From: Paenibacillus sp. FSL H8-0537
GTDB taxonomy: Bacteria > Bacillota > Bacilli > Paenibacillales > Paenibacillaceae
Assembly: GCF_038051995.1 (NCBI RefSeq)
Contig: NZ_CP150290.1
Location: 2,222,001-2,286,000 of the forward strand
DNA: 64,000 nt
Direction: 5' to 3'
Under the pieces are notes generated by a model. The model saw only the letters and a program-made list of their open reading frames with translations, had not been told where the DNA came from and searched no databases. The translations under genes and the position numbers were made by a program. Positions 43,806 to 52,303 of this stretch are shown in pieces. Each line of letters starts with the position of its first letter. Positions within the stretch are counted from its first letter, which is position 1.

Positions 43806-44693
43806 GTGAGCAAAAAACAGCTGGGAGATATTCATTTTCGCGATCCGTATATACTAGTGGACCAAGGCCGCAAAAAATATTATTTGTACGGCTCCATCGG
43901 GCAAAATGTATGGAGCGGCAAAGCGATTGGCTTTGACGTTTATGAGAGCGAGGATCTCGCTGAGTGGAACGGCCCTATTGCCTGCTTCCGTCCTGAGCCC
44001 GATTTCTGGTCGGATCATCATTACTGGGCACCGGAGGTGTACGAGTGGGAAGGCCGCTTCTATATGTTCGCCAGCTTCAAAGCGGACGGCATTCCGAGGG
44101 TGACGGGCGTTCTGGCGGCAGACCAGCCGCAAGGGCCGTTCGAGCTGTGGAGCAGGTCGCTGACTCCGCAGGATTGGGAATGCCTGGATGGCACGCTGTT
44201 CGTCGACAACGATGGCGAGCCATGGATGGTGTTCTGCAAGGAGTGGGTGCAGGTGCAGGATGGCGAAATGTATGCGGTTCGGATTACACGTGATTTTAAG
44301 GAAGCGGTCGGGGAGCCGACTTTATTGTTCAAAGCCTCGGATGCTGTATGGTCGGTTGGCGGCGGCGATAATCAGCAAAATTATGTCACAGACGGCCCTT
44401 TCCTGCATCGGATGGAAAATGGCGAGCTGGTCATGATGTGGTCGACGTCTGGTCAGGAAGGTTATACGATAGGCATTGCCCGCTCAGCTTCCGGGCAGAT
44501 CGCGGGGCCTTGGATTCAGGATGCCGAGCCATTGTTCGCGAAGGACGGAGGACATGGCATGCTGTTCAGAACGTTTGAAGGCCAGCTATGCCTGACGATT
44601 CATGCGCCTAATAAGCACCCGCAGGAGCGGCCGGTTATTTTTCGCTTGGAAGAAGCGGATGGCCAATTTATTTTGCTTAATCAAATGGAATAA
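43806..44693 (+). CDS. GH43-like five-bladed beta-propeller glycosidase
   Basis: The 295-residue protein has no signal peptide, so it acts inside the cell. The base Asp is in HFRDPYILV near residue 13, and WAPEVYEWEGRFYMFAS and LDGTLFVDNDGEPWMVF are typical. The expected general acid Glu (usually EGP) appears as VTDGPFLHRM with Asp, which is unusual. Arabinan or xylan side-chain oligosaccharides are common substrates of this family, but the true one is unknown. GTG start with GAGGGG upstream. Confidence 0.82.
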   Translation: MSKKQLGDIHFRDPYILVDQGRKKYYLYGSIGQNVWSGKAIGFDVYESEDLAEWNGPIACFRPEPDFWSDHHYWAPEVYEWEGRFYMFASFKADGIPRVTGVLAADQPQGPFELWSRSLTPQDWECLDGTLFVDNDGEPWMVFCKEWVQVQDGEMYAVRITRDFKEAVGEPTLLFKASDAVWSVGGGDNQQNYVTDGPFLHRMENGELVMMWSTSGQEGYTIGIARSASGQIAGPWIQDAEPLFAKDGGHGMLFRTFEGQLCLTIHAPNKHPQERPVIFRLEEADGQFILLNQME

Positions 44694-44712
44694 GCGGTAT
44701 TACCACAGTCAA

Positions 44713-44766
44713 GACCTAAGCCGGGCAGGTAATCTTTTCTTTTACCCGCCAGCTTAGGTCTTTTTT
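44713..44766 (+). terminator. Rho-independent terminator of the GH43-like gene
   Basis: GACCTAAGC pairs with GCTTAGGTC, with a second inner stem (CGGGCAGGTAA/TTTACCCG), followed by TTTTTT. It lies 20 bases after the stop. Confidence 0.85.
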
Positions 44767-44906
44767 CAATGGCTCATGGCCCGCAGGATAAGAGCAGGGC
44801 TGAAGGTTGTACAATCGTAGAAGAAATACTAGAATAAGAAGGGGTTTGAAGCTGGCTCTGATTAGGCCTAGCTTTAGGCTGCTATTTTACAGCTTGCGAA
44901 TGCGTC

Positions 44907-46109
44907 ATGAGATGGAAGGAGCTTTATAAAACAGTCATGCTGAACACAAAAAATATATCAAGCGGGCTCGCGACAGCGATTATGGCCTGTACAGGCGGCG
45001 CGGTGCTGATTATACAAGCAGCGGATGCGCTTGGGCTGAGCCGGGCGGAGGCCTTATCTTGGCTGTTCGCGGTTTATGTGATTGGCGGGGCGCTGAATTT
45101 GTGGCTCATTCTCCGCTACAAAATACCGTTTGCTGGCGCCCATTCGCTAACGGCTGTCGCTTTTCTCAGCGCATCGGCGCTGCATTATCCGATAAAGGAG
45201 CTGGCGGGCAGCTTTATTATGGCGGGTGCGCTTATTGCCGTGCTTGGCGCCACTGGCTTATTCGGCAAGCTTCTAGGACTTATACCAAAGCCGATGCTGG
45301 ATGCGATGCTGGCGGGAATTGTGCTGCATTATGTTGTGGCGATTATTCCGGCTATTAAAGAGCTTCCAATTATCGGAATCCTATCTTTTCTGGGCTTCCT
45401 TATCGTTCCTAAGCTGAATAAAGCGATTCCGCCTTTGCTCGGCATGCTGGCATTTGGCGTCATCGGTTTGCTCATTTGGCATGACTTTCCTGCGGCTGAG
45501 GCAGCTGAATTTAGTATGCCGCACTGGATTAGTCCGTCCTTTACGACGGGCAGCTTCATTTCGATATCCATTCCGATTGCAATATTGATTTTGAGCAACG
45601 ATATTGCAGTATCGCTGGCTGCCTTAAAGAAAAACGGCTATAATCCGCCTGTTAATAAGACGGTTATCTTCTCGGGTCTCGGTACGCTGCTCGTTGGCTT
45701 CTTTGGTGGACATGCCGTCAACGTCGGGGGGATGATGACTGCCTTATGCAGCAGCGACGAAGCTGGGGAAAGAAAAAGCCGTATTTGGGCGGGGATCGTA
45801 TGCAGTGTGCTTGTCATTGTTTTCGGCCTGTTCGCCGGAGCGATGCTCGTGCTGATTAATAGGCTGCCATCAGCGTTTATTGTGCTGCTGTCAGGCTTTT
45901 CGCTGGCTGGGGTGCTGATTGGCAATCTGCAAGCTGTATTTTCCGAAACGATGTACCGGTTTTCGACCTTGTTTGCTTTCATTATTGCCATTGCCAATGT
46001 ATCTTTTTTTGGCATTTCATCCCCAGTCTGGTCTTTGCTGATTGGCTGTCTTATCGCCAAAGTGCTCAAGGAAGGCAAGCCGAAACCAGTGGAAGCGTCG
46101 AGCGTTTAG
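44907..46109 (+). CDS. BenE-family benzoate/H+ symporter-type permease
   Basis: The 400-residue membrane protein has about 12 hydrophobic segments. ISSGLATAIMACTGGAVLII at the start, IPFAGAHSLTAVAFLSASAL, and FGGHAVNVGGMMTALCSSDE are features of the BenE group of the nucleobase/benzoate transporter superfamily. Family members import benzoate with protons; the real substrate here is unknown, and no benzoate-degrading gene lies nearby. Transcribed alone with a terminator on each side. Confidence 0.85.
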   Translation: MRWKELYKTVMLNTKNISSGLATAIMACTGGAVLIIQAADALGLSRAEALSWLFAVYVIGGALNLWLILRYKIPFAGAHSLTAVAFLSASALHYPIKELAGSFIMAGALIAVLGATGLFGKLLGLIPKPMLDAMLAGIVLHYVVAIIPAIKELPIIGILSFLGFLIVPKLNKAIPPLLGMLAFGVIGLLIWHDFPAAEAAEFSMPHWISPSFTTGSFISISIPIAILILSNDIAVSLAALKKNGYNPPVNKTVIFSGLGTLLVGFFGGHAVNVGGMMTALCSSDEAGERKSRIWAGIVCSVLVIVFGLFAGAMLVLINRLPSAFIVLLSGFSLAGVLIGNLQAVFSETMYRFSTLFAFIIAIANVSFFGISSPVWSLLIGCLIAKVLKEGKPKPVEASSV

Positions 46110-46153
46110 AAGGAATGACCGTGCCGAGCGTGGCTGCAACTGGATATTGCTGC

Positions 46154-46205
46154 AAACGGATGGGCAGAGAGAGCAGCAGATGCTCCCTGCCCATCCGTTT
46201 TTTTT
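46154..46205 (+). terminator. Rho-independent terminator of the BenE-type gene
   Basis: AAACGGATGGGCAG and CTGCCCATCCGTTT form a 14-bp stem, followed by a run of eight T. The 46206-46324 segment after it holds no gene. Confidence 0.9.
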
Positions 46206-46324
46206 CTGCCGCTGTGCTGCTCGTCATAGGTTTCCACCGCAACAAACGTTAACCGGCTCCAATCAAGATTAACAGGGGATGGATGCAGTCAAGGCGTCGA
46301 AGGACGCTAGACGGTCCATCTTTT

Positions 46325-46395
46325 TTTGTGAAAAGGGGCTGTTTATTCATTTTGAACAGCTAATGTTTAATCTATCTGCTTATGGAAAGGTTTCT
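46325..46395 (+). promoter_or_regulatory. conserved upstream element 1, before the GH26 gene
   Basis: This ~70-bp segment matches 49265-49335 almost throughout and partly 55695-55741. Core parts are TTTTGAACAGCTAATGTTTA and TATCTGCTTATGGAAAG. It ends about 140 bases before the mannanase start. The likely binding protein is the AraC-type regulator at 54117. Confidence 0.65.
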
Positions 46396-46532
46396 CATCA
46401 AAGAGCAGAAATTTTCAATGAAGATGGATTTACATAATATGGGGTTTGTGCTATGTTTGCTATGAAAGCGCATCCAAGAGTTGATATATTAAACTTGTAT
46501 TTACCATTCTTAACATGGGAGGAAAGACAAGG

Positions 46533-49109
46533 ATGAAAAATTCACTCAAGAAGGCAAGCGCAATTATGCTGGCATTTGCTCTGCTGCTTGGATTAATGAC
46601 AGCACCGCCCGTTCATGCAGACAACGCACTTTTCACAATTGAAAGCGAAAACGCTCAGCTCACCTCCGATCTTCAAGTGACGACCCAAATTTACGGACAA
46701 CAGAAACCCGGATACTCCGGAAGTGGATTTGTCTGGATGCAGAATTCCGGCACCATTACCTTTACAGTGACTGTCCCTGAAACCGGAATGTATACGATCT
46801 CCACCCGCTATATGCAGGAGCTCAGTCCTGACGGCAGGCTGCAATCTTTAACCGTTAACGGTGTTACGAAGGGCTCGTATAGGCTGCCCTATACGACCAA
46901 CTGGTCGGATTTCGATTTTGGCTATCACAAGCTGAATCAAGGAAGCAACACCATCCAGTTGAAGGCTGGTTGGGGCTTCGCTTATTTTGATACCTTCACT
47001 GTGGATTATGCCGCTCTTGATCCTTTGAATGTGGAGCCTGTCCTCGCCGACTCTGGGGCCACACCAGAAACTCAACTTCTGATGAATTATTTAACGGAGG
47101 TTTACGGCAATCATATGCTCTCCGGCCAGCAGGAGATATACGGAGGCGGAAATGATGGCAATTCCGAGCTGGAGTTTGATTGGATTCACAATTTAACCGG
47201 AAAGTATCCGGCCATTCGCGGGTTCGACTTTCTGAACTATAACCCGCTTTACGGCTGGGAGGATGGGACAACCGCCCGGATGATCGATTGGGTGAACAAC
47301 CGGGGCGGGATCGCAACAAGCAGTTGGCATATCACGGTCCCTCGAAATTTCACGGCCTATCAGCTCGGAGAGTTTGTGGATTGGAAAGAAGCCACCTACA
47401 AACCGACGGAAACCAATTTCAATACAGCGAGTGCCGTCATTCCCGGCACGAAAGAATATCAATACGTGATGATGGCCATTGAGGATTTGGCAGAGCAACT
47501 GGAGATTCTGCAAAATAACGATGTGCCGGTGATCTTCAGACCTTTCCATGAGGCGGAGGGCAACGGCGGATTGAATGGGGAAGGTGCATGGTTCTGGTGG
47601 GCTTCTGCAGGCGCAGAGGTGTATAAGCAGCTATGGGATCTGATCTATACCGAGCTTACAGAGACATACGACCTGCACAACTTGATCTGGACCTATAACA
47701 GTTATGTGTATAGCACTTCTCCCGCATGGTATCCCGGCGGCGATCAGGTGGATATTATCGGATACGATAAATACAATACCATTTACAACCGCTATGACGG
47801 CTTGTCCGGTGTCCCAAATGAAGATGCGATTACCTCTATTTTTTATCAGCTTGTTGATTTGACGGGCGGTACGAAAATGGTGGCCATGACGGAGAACGAC
47901 ACCGTCCCAAGCGTAATGAATCTGACAGAGGAGAAAGCGGGATGGCTCTACTTCTGCCCTTGGTATGGTGAACATCTCATGAGTTCTGCCTTCAATTACC
48001 CAGCCACCTTAACAACACTGTACCAAAGCAACTATGTCATTACGCTCGATGAGCTGCCCAATTTAAAGGTTGAAAATCCCACTCCAAACGCGTCTATCAC
48101 ACCTGCAACCGTCGACTTTGACAAGTATGCACCCAATCAAACCGACCCAGCTATAACCGTGAATTCAAAGGGCAATACGTTAATCGCTCTCCGGGCAGGC
48201 GCCAATGTCTTGTCAGCGACTCAGGATTATACCTTGAGCGGAAATACGCTGCTGCTGAAAAAAGCATTCCTGGCGACACTGCCGATTGGCGAGCATTCGA
48301 TTGTTTTTGATTTTAATCAAGGACAAGATCCCGTATTAAAAGTCAAAATTGTTGATACAACACCGAGCGCGTCCATTGCACCCGTGAGCGCGGCATTTGA
48401 TAAAGCGGCAGCTCTAGCGAAGGATATTATCGTAGCCCTTACCTTAAACGGACACCAGCTTGTAAGTATCTCAAATGGAAATGCTACACTTCTATCGGGC
48501 CAGGATTATACGGCATCAAGCGCTGGTGTCGTTCTGAGCAAAGCTTATCTTTCCACGCTGCCGCTGGGCCAGAATGTCATAACCTTTCATTTCAGCGGAG
48601 GAAATAAAGCTGTATTAACGCTTAATGTTGTGGACAGCGATGTTCCCGCACCCACGGGAGACCTGACGGTCCAAGCCTTTAACGGCAATACGAGTGCCTC
48701 CACCAGCGGAATTTCACCCAAATTCAAAGTCATTAACACCGGTGATGCAGCCATTCAGCTCAGTGATGTGCTGCTCCGGTATTATTATACGATTGACGGG
48801 GAGAGTGATCAGAGTTTCTGGATCGACTGGGCCAGTATCGGAAATGCGAATGTAACCGGCAAATTCGTCAAACTGGCGACTTCGGTTGAGGGTGCCGATT
48901 ATGCTTTGGAAATTGGCTTCACGACTTCGGCTGGAACGCTGAATCCCGGCCAGAGCGCAGAAATTCAAGCACGCTTCTCCAAAGCCGACTGGTCCAATTA
49001 CAACCAAGTGGGCGATTACTCATTCAAGGCATCCAGCAGTCAGTTCGTAAACAATGAACAGGTTACCAGCTATATGAATGGTCAGCTTGTATGGGGGATT
49101 GAGCCGTAA
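46533..49109 (+). CDS. secreted beta-mannanase, GH26 with CBM35, X2 and CBM3-type modules
   Basis: This 858-residue exported enzyme has a signal peptide ending near APPVHA. Modules in order: a CBM35-like domain (~25-150), a GH26 catalytic domain (~160-510), two X2/Ig-like domains of ~90 residues starting near PNASITPATVDFDKYAPN and PSASIAPVSAAFDKAA, and a C-terminal CBM3 (from LTVQAFNGNTSASTSGISPK). The catalytic acid/base is in RPFHEAEGNGG and the nucleophile in MVAMTENDT. It cuts internal beta-1,4-mannosidic bonds in mannans. I chose the ATG at 46533 with GGAGGAAAG upstream. A conserved regulatory element lies before it. Confidence 0.93.
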   Translation: MKNSLKKASAIMLAFALLLGLMTAPPVHADNALFTIESENAQLTSDLQVTTQIYGQQKPGYSGSGFVWMQNSGTITFTVTVPETGMYTISTRYMQELSPDGRLQSLTVNGVTKGSYRLPYTTNWSDFDFGYHKLNQGSNTIQLKAGWGFAYFDTFTVDYAALDPLNVEPVLADSGATPETQLLMNYLTEVYGNHMLSGQQEIYGGGNDGNSELEFDWIHNLTGKYPAIRGFDFLNYNPLYGWEDGTTARMIDWVNNRGGIATSSWHITVPRNFTAYQLGEFVDWKEATYKPTETNFNTASAVIPGTKEYQYVMMAIEDLAEQLEILQNNDVPVIFRPFHEAEGNGGLNGEGAWFWWASAGAEVYKQLWDLIYTELTETYDLHNLIWTYNSYVYSTSPAWYPGGDQVDIIGYDKYNTIYNRYDGLSGVPNEDAITSIFYQLVDLTGGTKMVAMTENDTVPSVMNLTEEKAGWLYFCPWYGEHLMSSAFNYPATLTTLYQSNYVITLDELPNLKVENPTPNASITPATVDFDKYAPNQTDPAITVNSKGNTLIALRAGANVLSATQDYTLSGNTLLLKKAFLATLPIGEHSIVFDFNQGQDPVLKVKIVDTTPSASIAPVSAAFDKAAALAKDIIVALTLNGHQLVSISNGNATLLSGQDYTASSAGVVLSKAYLSTLPLGQNVITFHFSGGNKAVLTLNVVDSDVPAPTGDLTVQAFNGNTSASTSGISPKFKVINTGDAAIQLSDVLLRYYYTIDGESDQSFWIDWASIGNANVTGKFVKLATSVEGADYALEIGFTTSAGTLNPGQSAEIQARFSKADWSNYNQVGDYSFKASSSQFVNNEQVTSYMNGQLVWGIEP

Positions 49110-49120
49110 GCAGGTAACAA

Positions 49121-49159
49121 AAGGGTTGGATCGGGGGTATCCCTGATCGAGCCCTTTTT
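49121..49159 (+). terminator. Rho-independent terminator of the GH26 gene
   Basis: AAGGGTTGGATCGGG pairs imperfectly with CCCTGATCGAGCCCTT, followed by TTTTG. It lies 12 bases past the stop codon. Confidence 0.8.
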
Positions 49160-49264
49160 GTTGTGTTAGGGAAGGTACTATGCGCTTCCACCAATCAATA
49201 CCAATCAATTTCTACACACGAATCGGTCAGGGGTCATTTTTTTGGTTTTAGTCCACCGTTTCAC

Positions 49265-49335
49265 CTTGTGAAAAATGGGCTTTCTTTATTTTGAACAGCT
49301 AATATTTAATTTATCTGCTTATGGAAAGAGCTTTC
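49265..49335 (+). promoter_or_regulatory. conserved upstream element 2, before the GH85 gene
   Basis: This element matches element 1 at 46325-46395: TTGTGAAAAATGGGCTTTCT, TTTTGAACAGCTAATATTTA, TATCTGCTTATGGAAAG. Just after it, GGAAAGAGCTTTCA (49323-49336) is a weak cre-like site. It ends about 50 bases before the chosen GH85 start, so the longer frame opening at 49275 is not coding. Confidence 0.65.
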
Positions 49336-49385
49336 ATCGGTTATGGTTACATTGTAAATCGAATCGTGCGAGGAGAGATGAAACG

Positions 49386-52184
49386 ATGCCAGTAACAGGA
49401 GGAAAAAAAGCAGCTTTCCGTAAATGGACAGCCGTTGCTTTAACCGCTTCTATGCTCATCACCATGATGCCGCTTGCTGCATATGCCGGCGACACATGGC
49501 CATTCAAGGGGGAAAGCGCACACGGCAGCAATCAGCCAAGCGTCCACGGCTACACGAGTGGCCAAATTGCGAATTGGAGCCCGGCAACAGACCCGGATGC
49601 GGAGAAGCTGCGGTCGAAGGTGCCGCTGCAAAACCGGATTTTGCCGTTTGCCAGCACACAGGCAAAGCCCACGCTGAATGCCAATGTAAAGATGATGAAC
49701 GTCGCAGGCGATTATGGCAATGCTTTTATCGAAAATGCGCCCTATACCAACAAGTTTGCCCAGTATCATTTCAACTTCTGGCAATACATCGATTATTATT
49801 CTTATTGGCACGGAACTGCAAGCGCTTACACGCCGCCCGAATATTATGATGATTTGGCCCAATCCAACTGGCAGCAAAAATGGTTTGAATTCGGCATGCT
49901 GAACATTCCTAATCCAACGTATACCGATGCCGCGCACAAAAACGGCGTCCTCTCCCTCGCTGGCGTTTTTTTCTCCAACAATGACCGCGGCCAGCAAACC
50001 TACAAGCAAATGCTTGTCAAAGACAGCAGCGGAAATTTTCCAGTCGCCCAAAAAATGATTGAAATGGCCGATTATTTTGGCTACGACGGCTATTTTATGA
50101 ACCAGGAGGAATTGTCGCCCAACGTTGCGACAGCGGACATTCCAGCGTATATCGCCTTTCTGAAGGTGCTGCAAAGCGGCGGCCTTTATGTGCAATGGTA
50201 TGACTCGCTTAATACCGCGACAGGGGCAAATACGTTTGCCCGAACGTTCAATAATAACAATATTTCGATGCTGCATGACAAAGTGAATCACCAAACGGTC
50301 ACAAATTCCTTTTTCTTTGACTACGGGGTTGGCAATACGCAAATTAACAGCGCGAACTCTTATTTGACCAGCTACAATGCCGCAAATGGTACAGCCTATA
50401 CGATTTTTGATATCGGCTTTGCCGGTTTGGAGGCAGGAAGAGACCGTTTTGCGTCTGTACAAGGGACGGCTCTTTCGAGCAAGCTGAGCAGCGGTCTGCC
50501 TCGTCTAAGTCTAGCTACGCTTGGTGCGGATTTTGTCCATGCGGGTTTGGATGAAGATATGGGGCAAAGCTGGCCGGTAAGCCGCAGGTCGGAAAACAAC
50601 TACCAATGGATGACGAATGTGCGTGATCAGCTCTGGTGGTCAGGCCCCAATCTGAATCCGAAAAATACGACGGTGTCCGCTGCGAACACGGCAGCCGACG
50701 TCTATGCCGACAACCGCTATTGGCCGGGAATCGCCTCGGTCATTGCGGAGCGCTCCGTTATCGGCAGCACGAACTTTTACACGAATTTCAATACGGGCCA
50801 TGGCCTTTCCTATTACAAGGACGGTGCTGTCTCGAATAACAGCGAGTGGTCCAATATGAGCCTGCAGGATGTGCCAGTTACCTGGCAGTGGTGGCAGGAT
50901 ACGTCGGGCAATCGTCTGACGGTGGACTATGACTACGGCTCAAAATATGATATTACGGCTACGCAGCGTTATCAATATGCCCAGCTTGGCGGCTATAATG
51001 GCGGCAGCTCGCTTGTGCTGAACGGCAATCTAAACGCCGAAAATTTCCTGCGCCTGTTCAAAACCGATTTGAGCGTAAACGCAAGCTCCAAGCTGTCGAT
51101 CACGTATAATAAGCCATCGGCTAATGATGCATCGGCTGCTTATATCGGCCTTATTTTTAAAGATAATCCGAGTCAGGTCGTCAAGGTCGCCATTCCAAAT
51201 GCCGGCAATAAGACGAATGGCTGGGTTACGCAGCAGCTTGAGATGGGCGCCTATGCGGGCAAATCGCTTGCCGCTTTCGGACTTGTCGTTGCTCCAGGGT
51301 CAAGCGCGATTGCGGGTTACCAGCTCAATGTGGGGCAAATTCGCATTTTCGACGGCTCGGCGATTAAGCCCGCAGCGCCTACTGGCCTTGCCATTTCGGA
51401 AGCCTTTGTGGATACGGGCGAAATGAATATCAAGTGGAATATGGATACCGACTATTCGAAGGTTAAGCAATACGATATTTATATCAATGATGTCTATGTA
51501 GGCGGCAAATATGATGATGTGTTTTATATCAAGGCTCTTCCGTCTACAGCAGGCACGCTGAAGGTCGTTCCAATTGGTGCGGACGGATTGGAGGGCTTTG
51601 CAGCTACGCTGCCTTTTAATCTGAGTGAGTCGGTATCTAGCATTAACGTAGACTCTCAGCAGAACGGGCAGCTGTCAGTAAGCTGGGTGAATCCGCCGAG
51701 TGCAGCGGGGAATACGACGGTAAGCGTGCGTTCGCTGAACTGGATTACGACGGCGCAGCCTATCCTCGAACAGCAGACGGCGGTGGCAGGCGCAACTAGC
51801 GTGACCTTCAGCAATATGCCGATTAACGGCGATGATTTTCTCGTAACGGTTACGACGGCGGGAGGAAGCTCCGTGAGCAAAAGCGGCCATTTTATTGACA
51901 AAATAGCGGAGCCTTATGGCGAGCAATGGTCATGGAGCGGCAATACGCTGAATCTGCCGATGCCAAATACGCGGGACTGGCGCTATATGTACGTCTATGA
52001 AAATGGTGTAGCCAAATCGTTCCCGGTCACGTATATTTCCGGCAGCGCGGGCAGCTTTGCGAAAATCATTCGCGGCAGAACGACGAAGGCGAGCCTGAGC
52101 TTCACATCGACCGCTGCCACCGTTTATATTGTAATGGAGGATTACGCCGGCAATCAATCGCAGCCACTTTATGTTCGCAGCTAA
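49386..52184 (+). CDS. secreted endo-beta-N-acetylglucosaminidase, GH85
   Basis: This 932-residue exported protein has a signal peptide ending near MPLAAYA. The GH85 catalytic domain follows, with GVFFSNNDRGQQTYKQML and the catalytic motif YFGYDGYFMNQEEL, where Asn and Glu support substrate-assisted cleavage. Later parts are beta-sandwich and fibronectin-like modules (for example PAAPTGLAISEAFVDTGEMN). The enzyme cuts the chitobiose core of N-glycans, releasing high-mannose or similar chains. GAGGAGAG precedes the ATG at 49386. With the GH26 and GH85 enzymes under the same upstream element, the locus targets mannose-rich glycans. Confidence 0.9.
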   Translation: MPVTGGKKAAFRKWTAVALTASMLITMMPLAAYAGDTWPFKGESAHGSNQPSVHGYTSGQIANWSPATDPDAEKLRSKVPLQNRILPFASTQAKPTLNANVKMMNVAGDYGNAFIENAPYTNKFAQYHFNFWQYIDYYSYWHGTASAYTPPEYYDDLAQSNWQQKWFEFGMLNIPNPTYTDAAHKNGVLSLAGVFFSNNDRGQQTYKQMLVKDSSGNFPVAQKMIEMADYFGYDGYFMNQEELSPNVATADIPAYIAFLKVLQSGGLYVQWYDSLNTATGANTFARTFNNNNISMLHDKVNHQTVTNSFFFDYGVGNTQINSANSYLTSYNAANGTAYTIFDIGFAGLEAGRDRFASVQGTALSSKLSSGLPRLSLATLGADFVHAGLDEDMGQSWPVSRRSENNYQWMTNVRDQLWWSGPNLNPKNTTVSAANTAADVYADNRYWPGIASVIAERSVIGSTNFYTNFNTGHGLSYYKDGAVSNNSEWSNMSLQDVPVTWQWWQDTSGNRLTVDYDYGSKYDITATQRYQYAQLGGYNGGSSLVLNGNLNAENFLRLFKTDLSVNASSKLSITYNKPSANDASAAYIGLIFKDNPSQVVKVAIPNAGNKTNGWVTQQLEMGAYAGKSLAAFGLVVAPGSSAIAGYQLNVGQIRIFDGSAIKPAAPTGLAISEAFVDTGEMNIKWNMDTDYSKVKQYDIYINDVYVGGKYDDVFYIKALPSTAGTLKVVPIGADGLEGFAATLPFNLSESVSSINVDSQQNGQLSVSWVNPPSAAGNTTVSVRSLNWITTAQPILEQQTAVAGATSVTFSNMPINGDDFLVTVTTAGGSSVSKSGHFIDKIAEPYGEQWSWSGNTLNLPMPNTRDWRYMYVYENGVAKSFPVTYISGSAGSFAKIIRGRTTKASLSFTSTAATVYIVMEDYAGNQSQPLYVRS

Positions 52185-52230
52185 AAATAGATTCATTTGT
52201 CAATCTTTTCATCTTATACTAGTGAAAGCG

Positions 52231-52262
52231 GGAGGACAGGGCGACACCCTGTCTTCCTTTTC
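52231..52262 (+). terminator. Rho-independent terminator of the GH85 gene
   Basis: GGAGGACAGGG pairs with CCCTGTCTTCC across a 5-base loop, followed by TTTTCC. It lies about 47 bases past the stop. Confidence 0.7.
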
Positions 52263-52303
52263 CTGTTAATGTCGATGAAGAAGTAAGCGACAAGGGGGAA
52301 GGG

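Noticed and set aside
49275..49385. N-terminal extension of the GH85 frame
   Set aside because: The extension covers the conserved upstream element and lacks a ribosome site; the ATG at 49386 has GAGGAG and begins a normal signal peptide.
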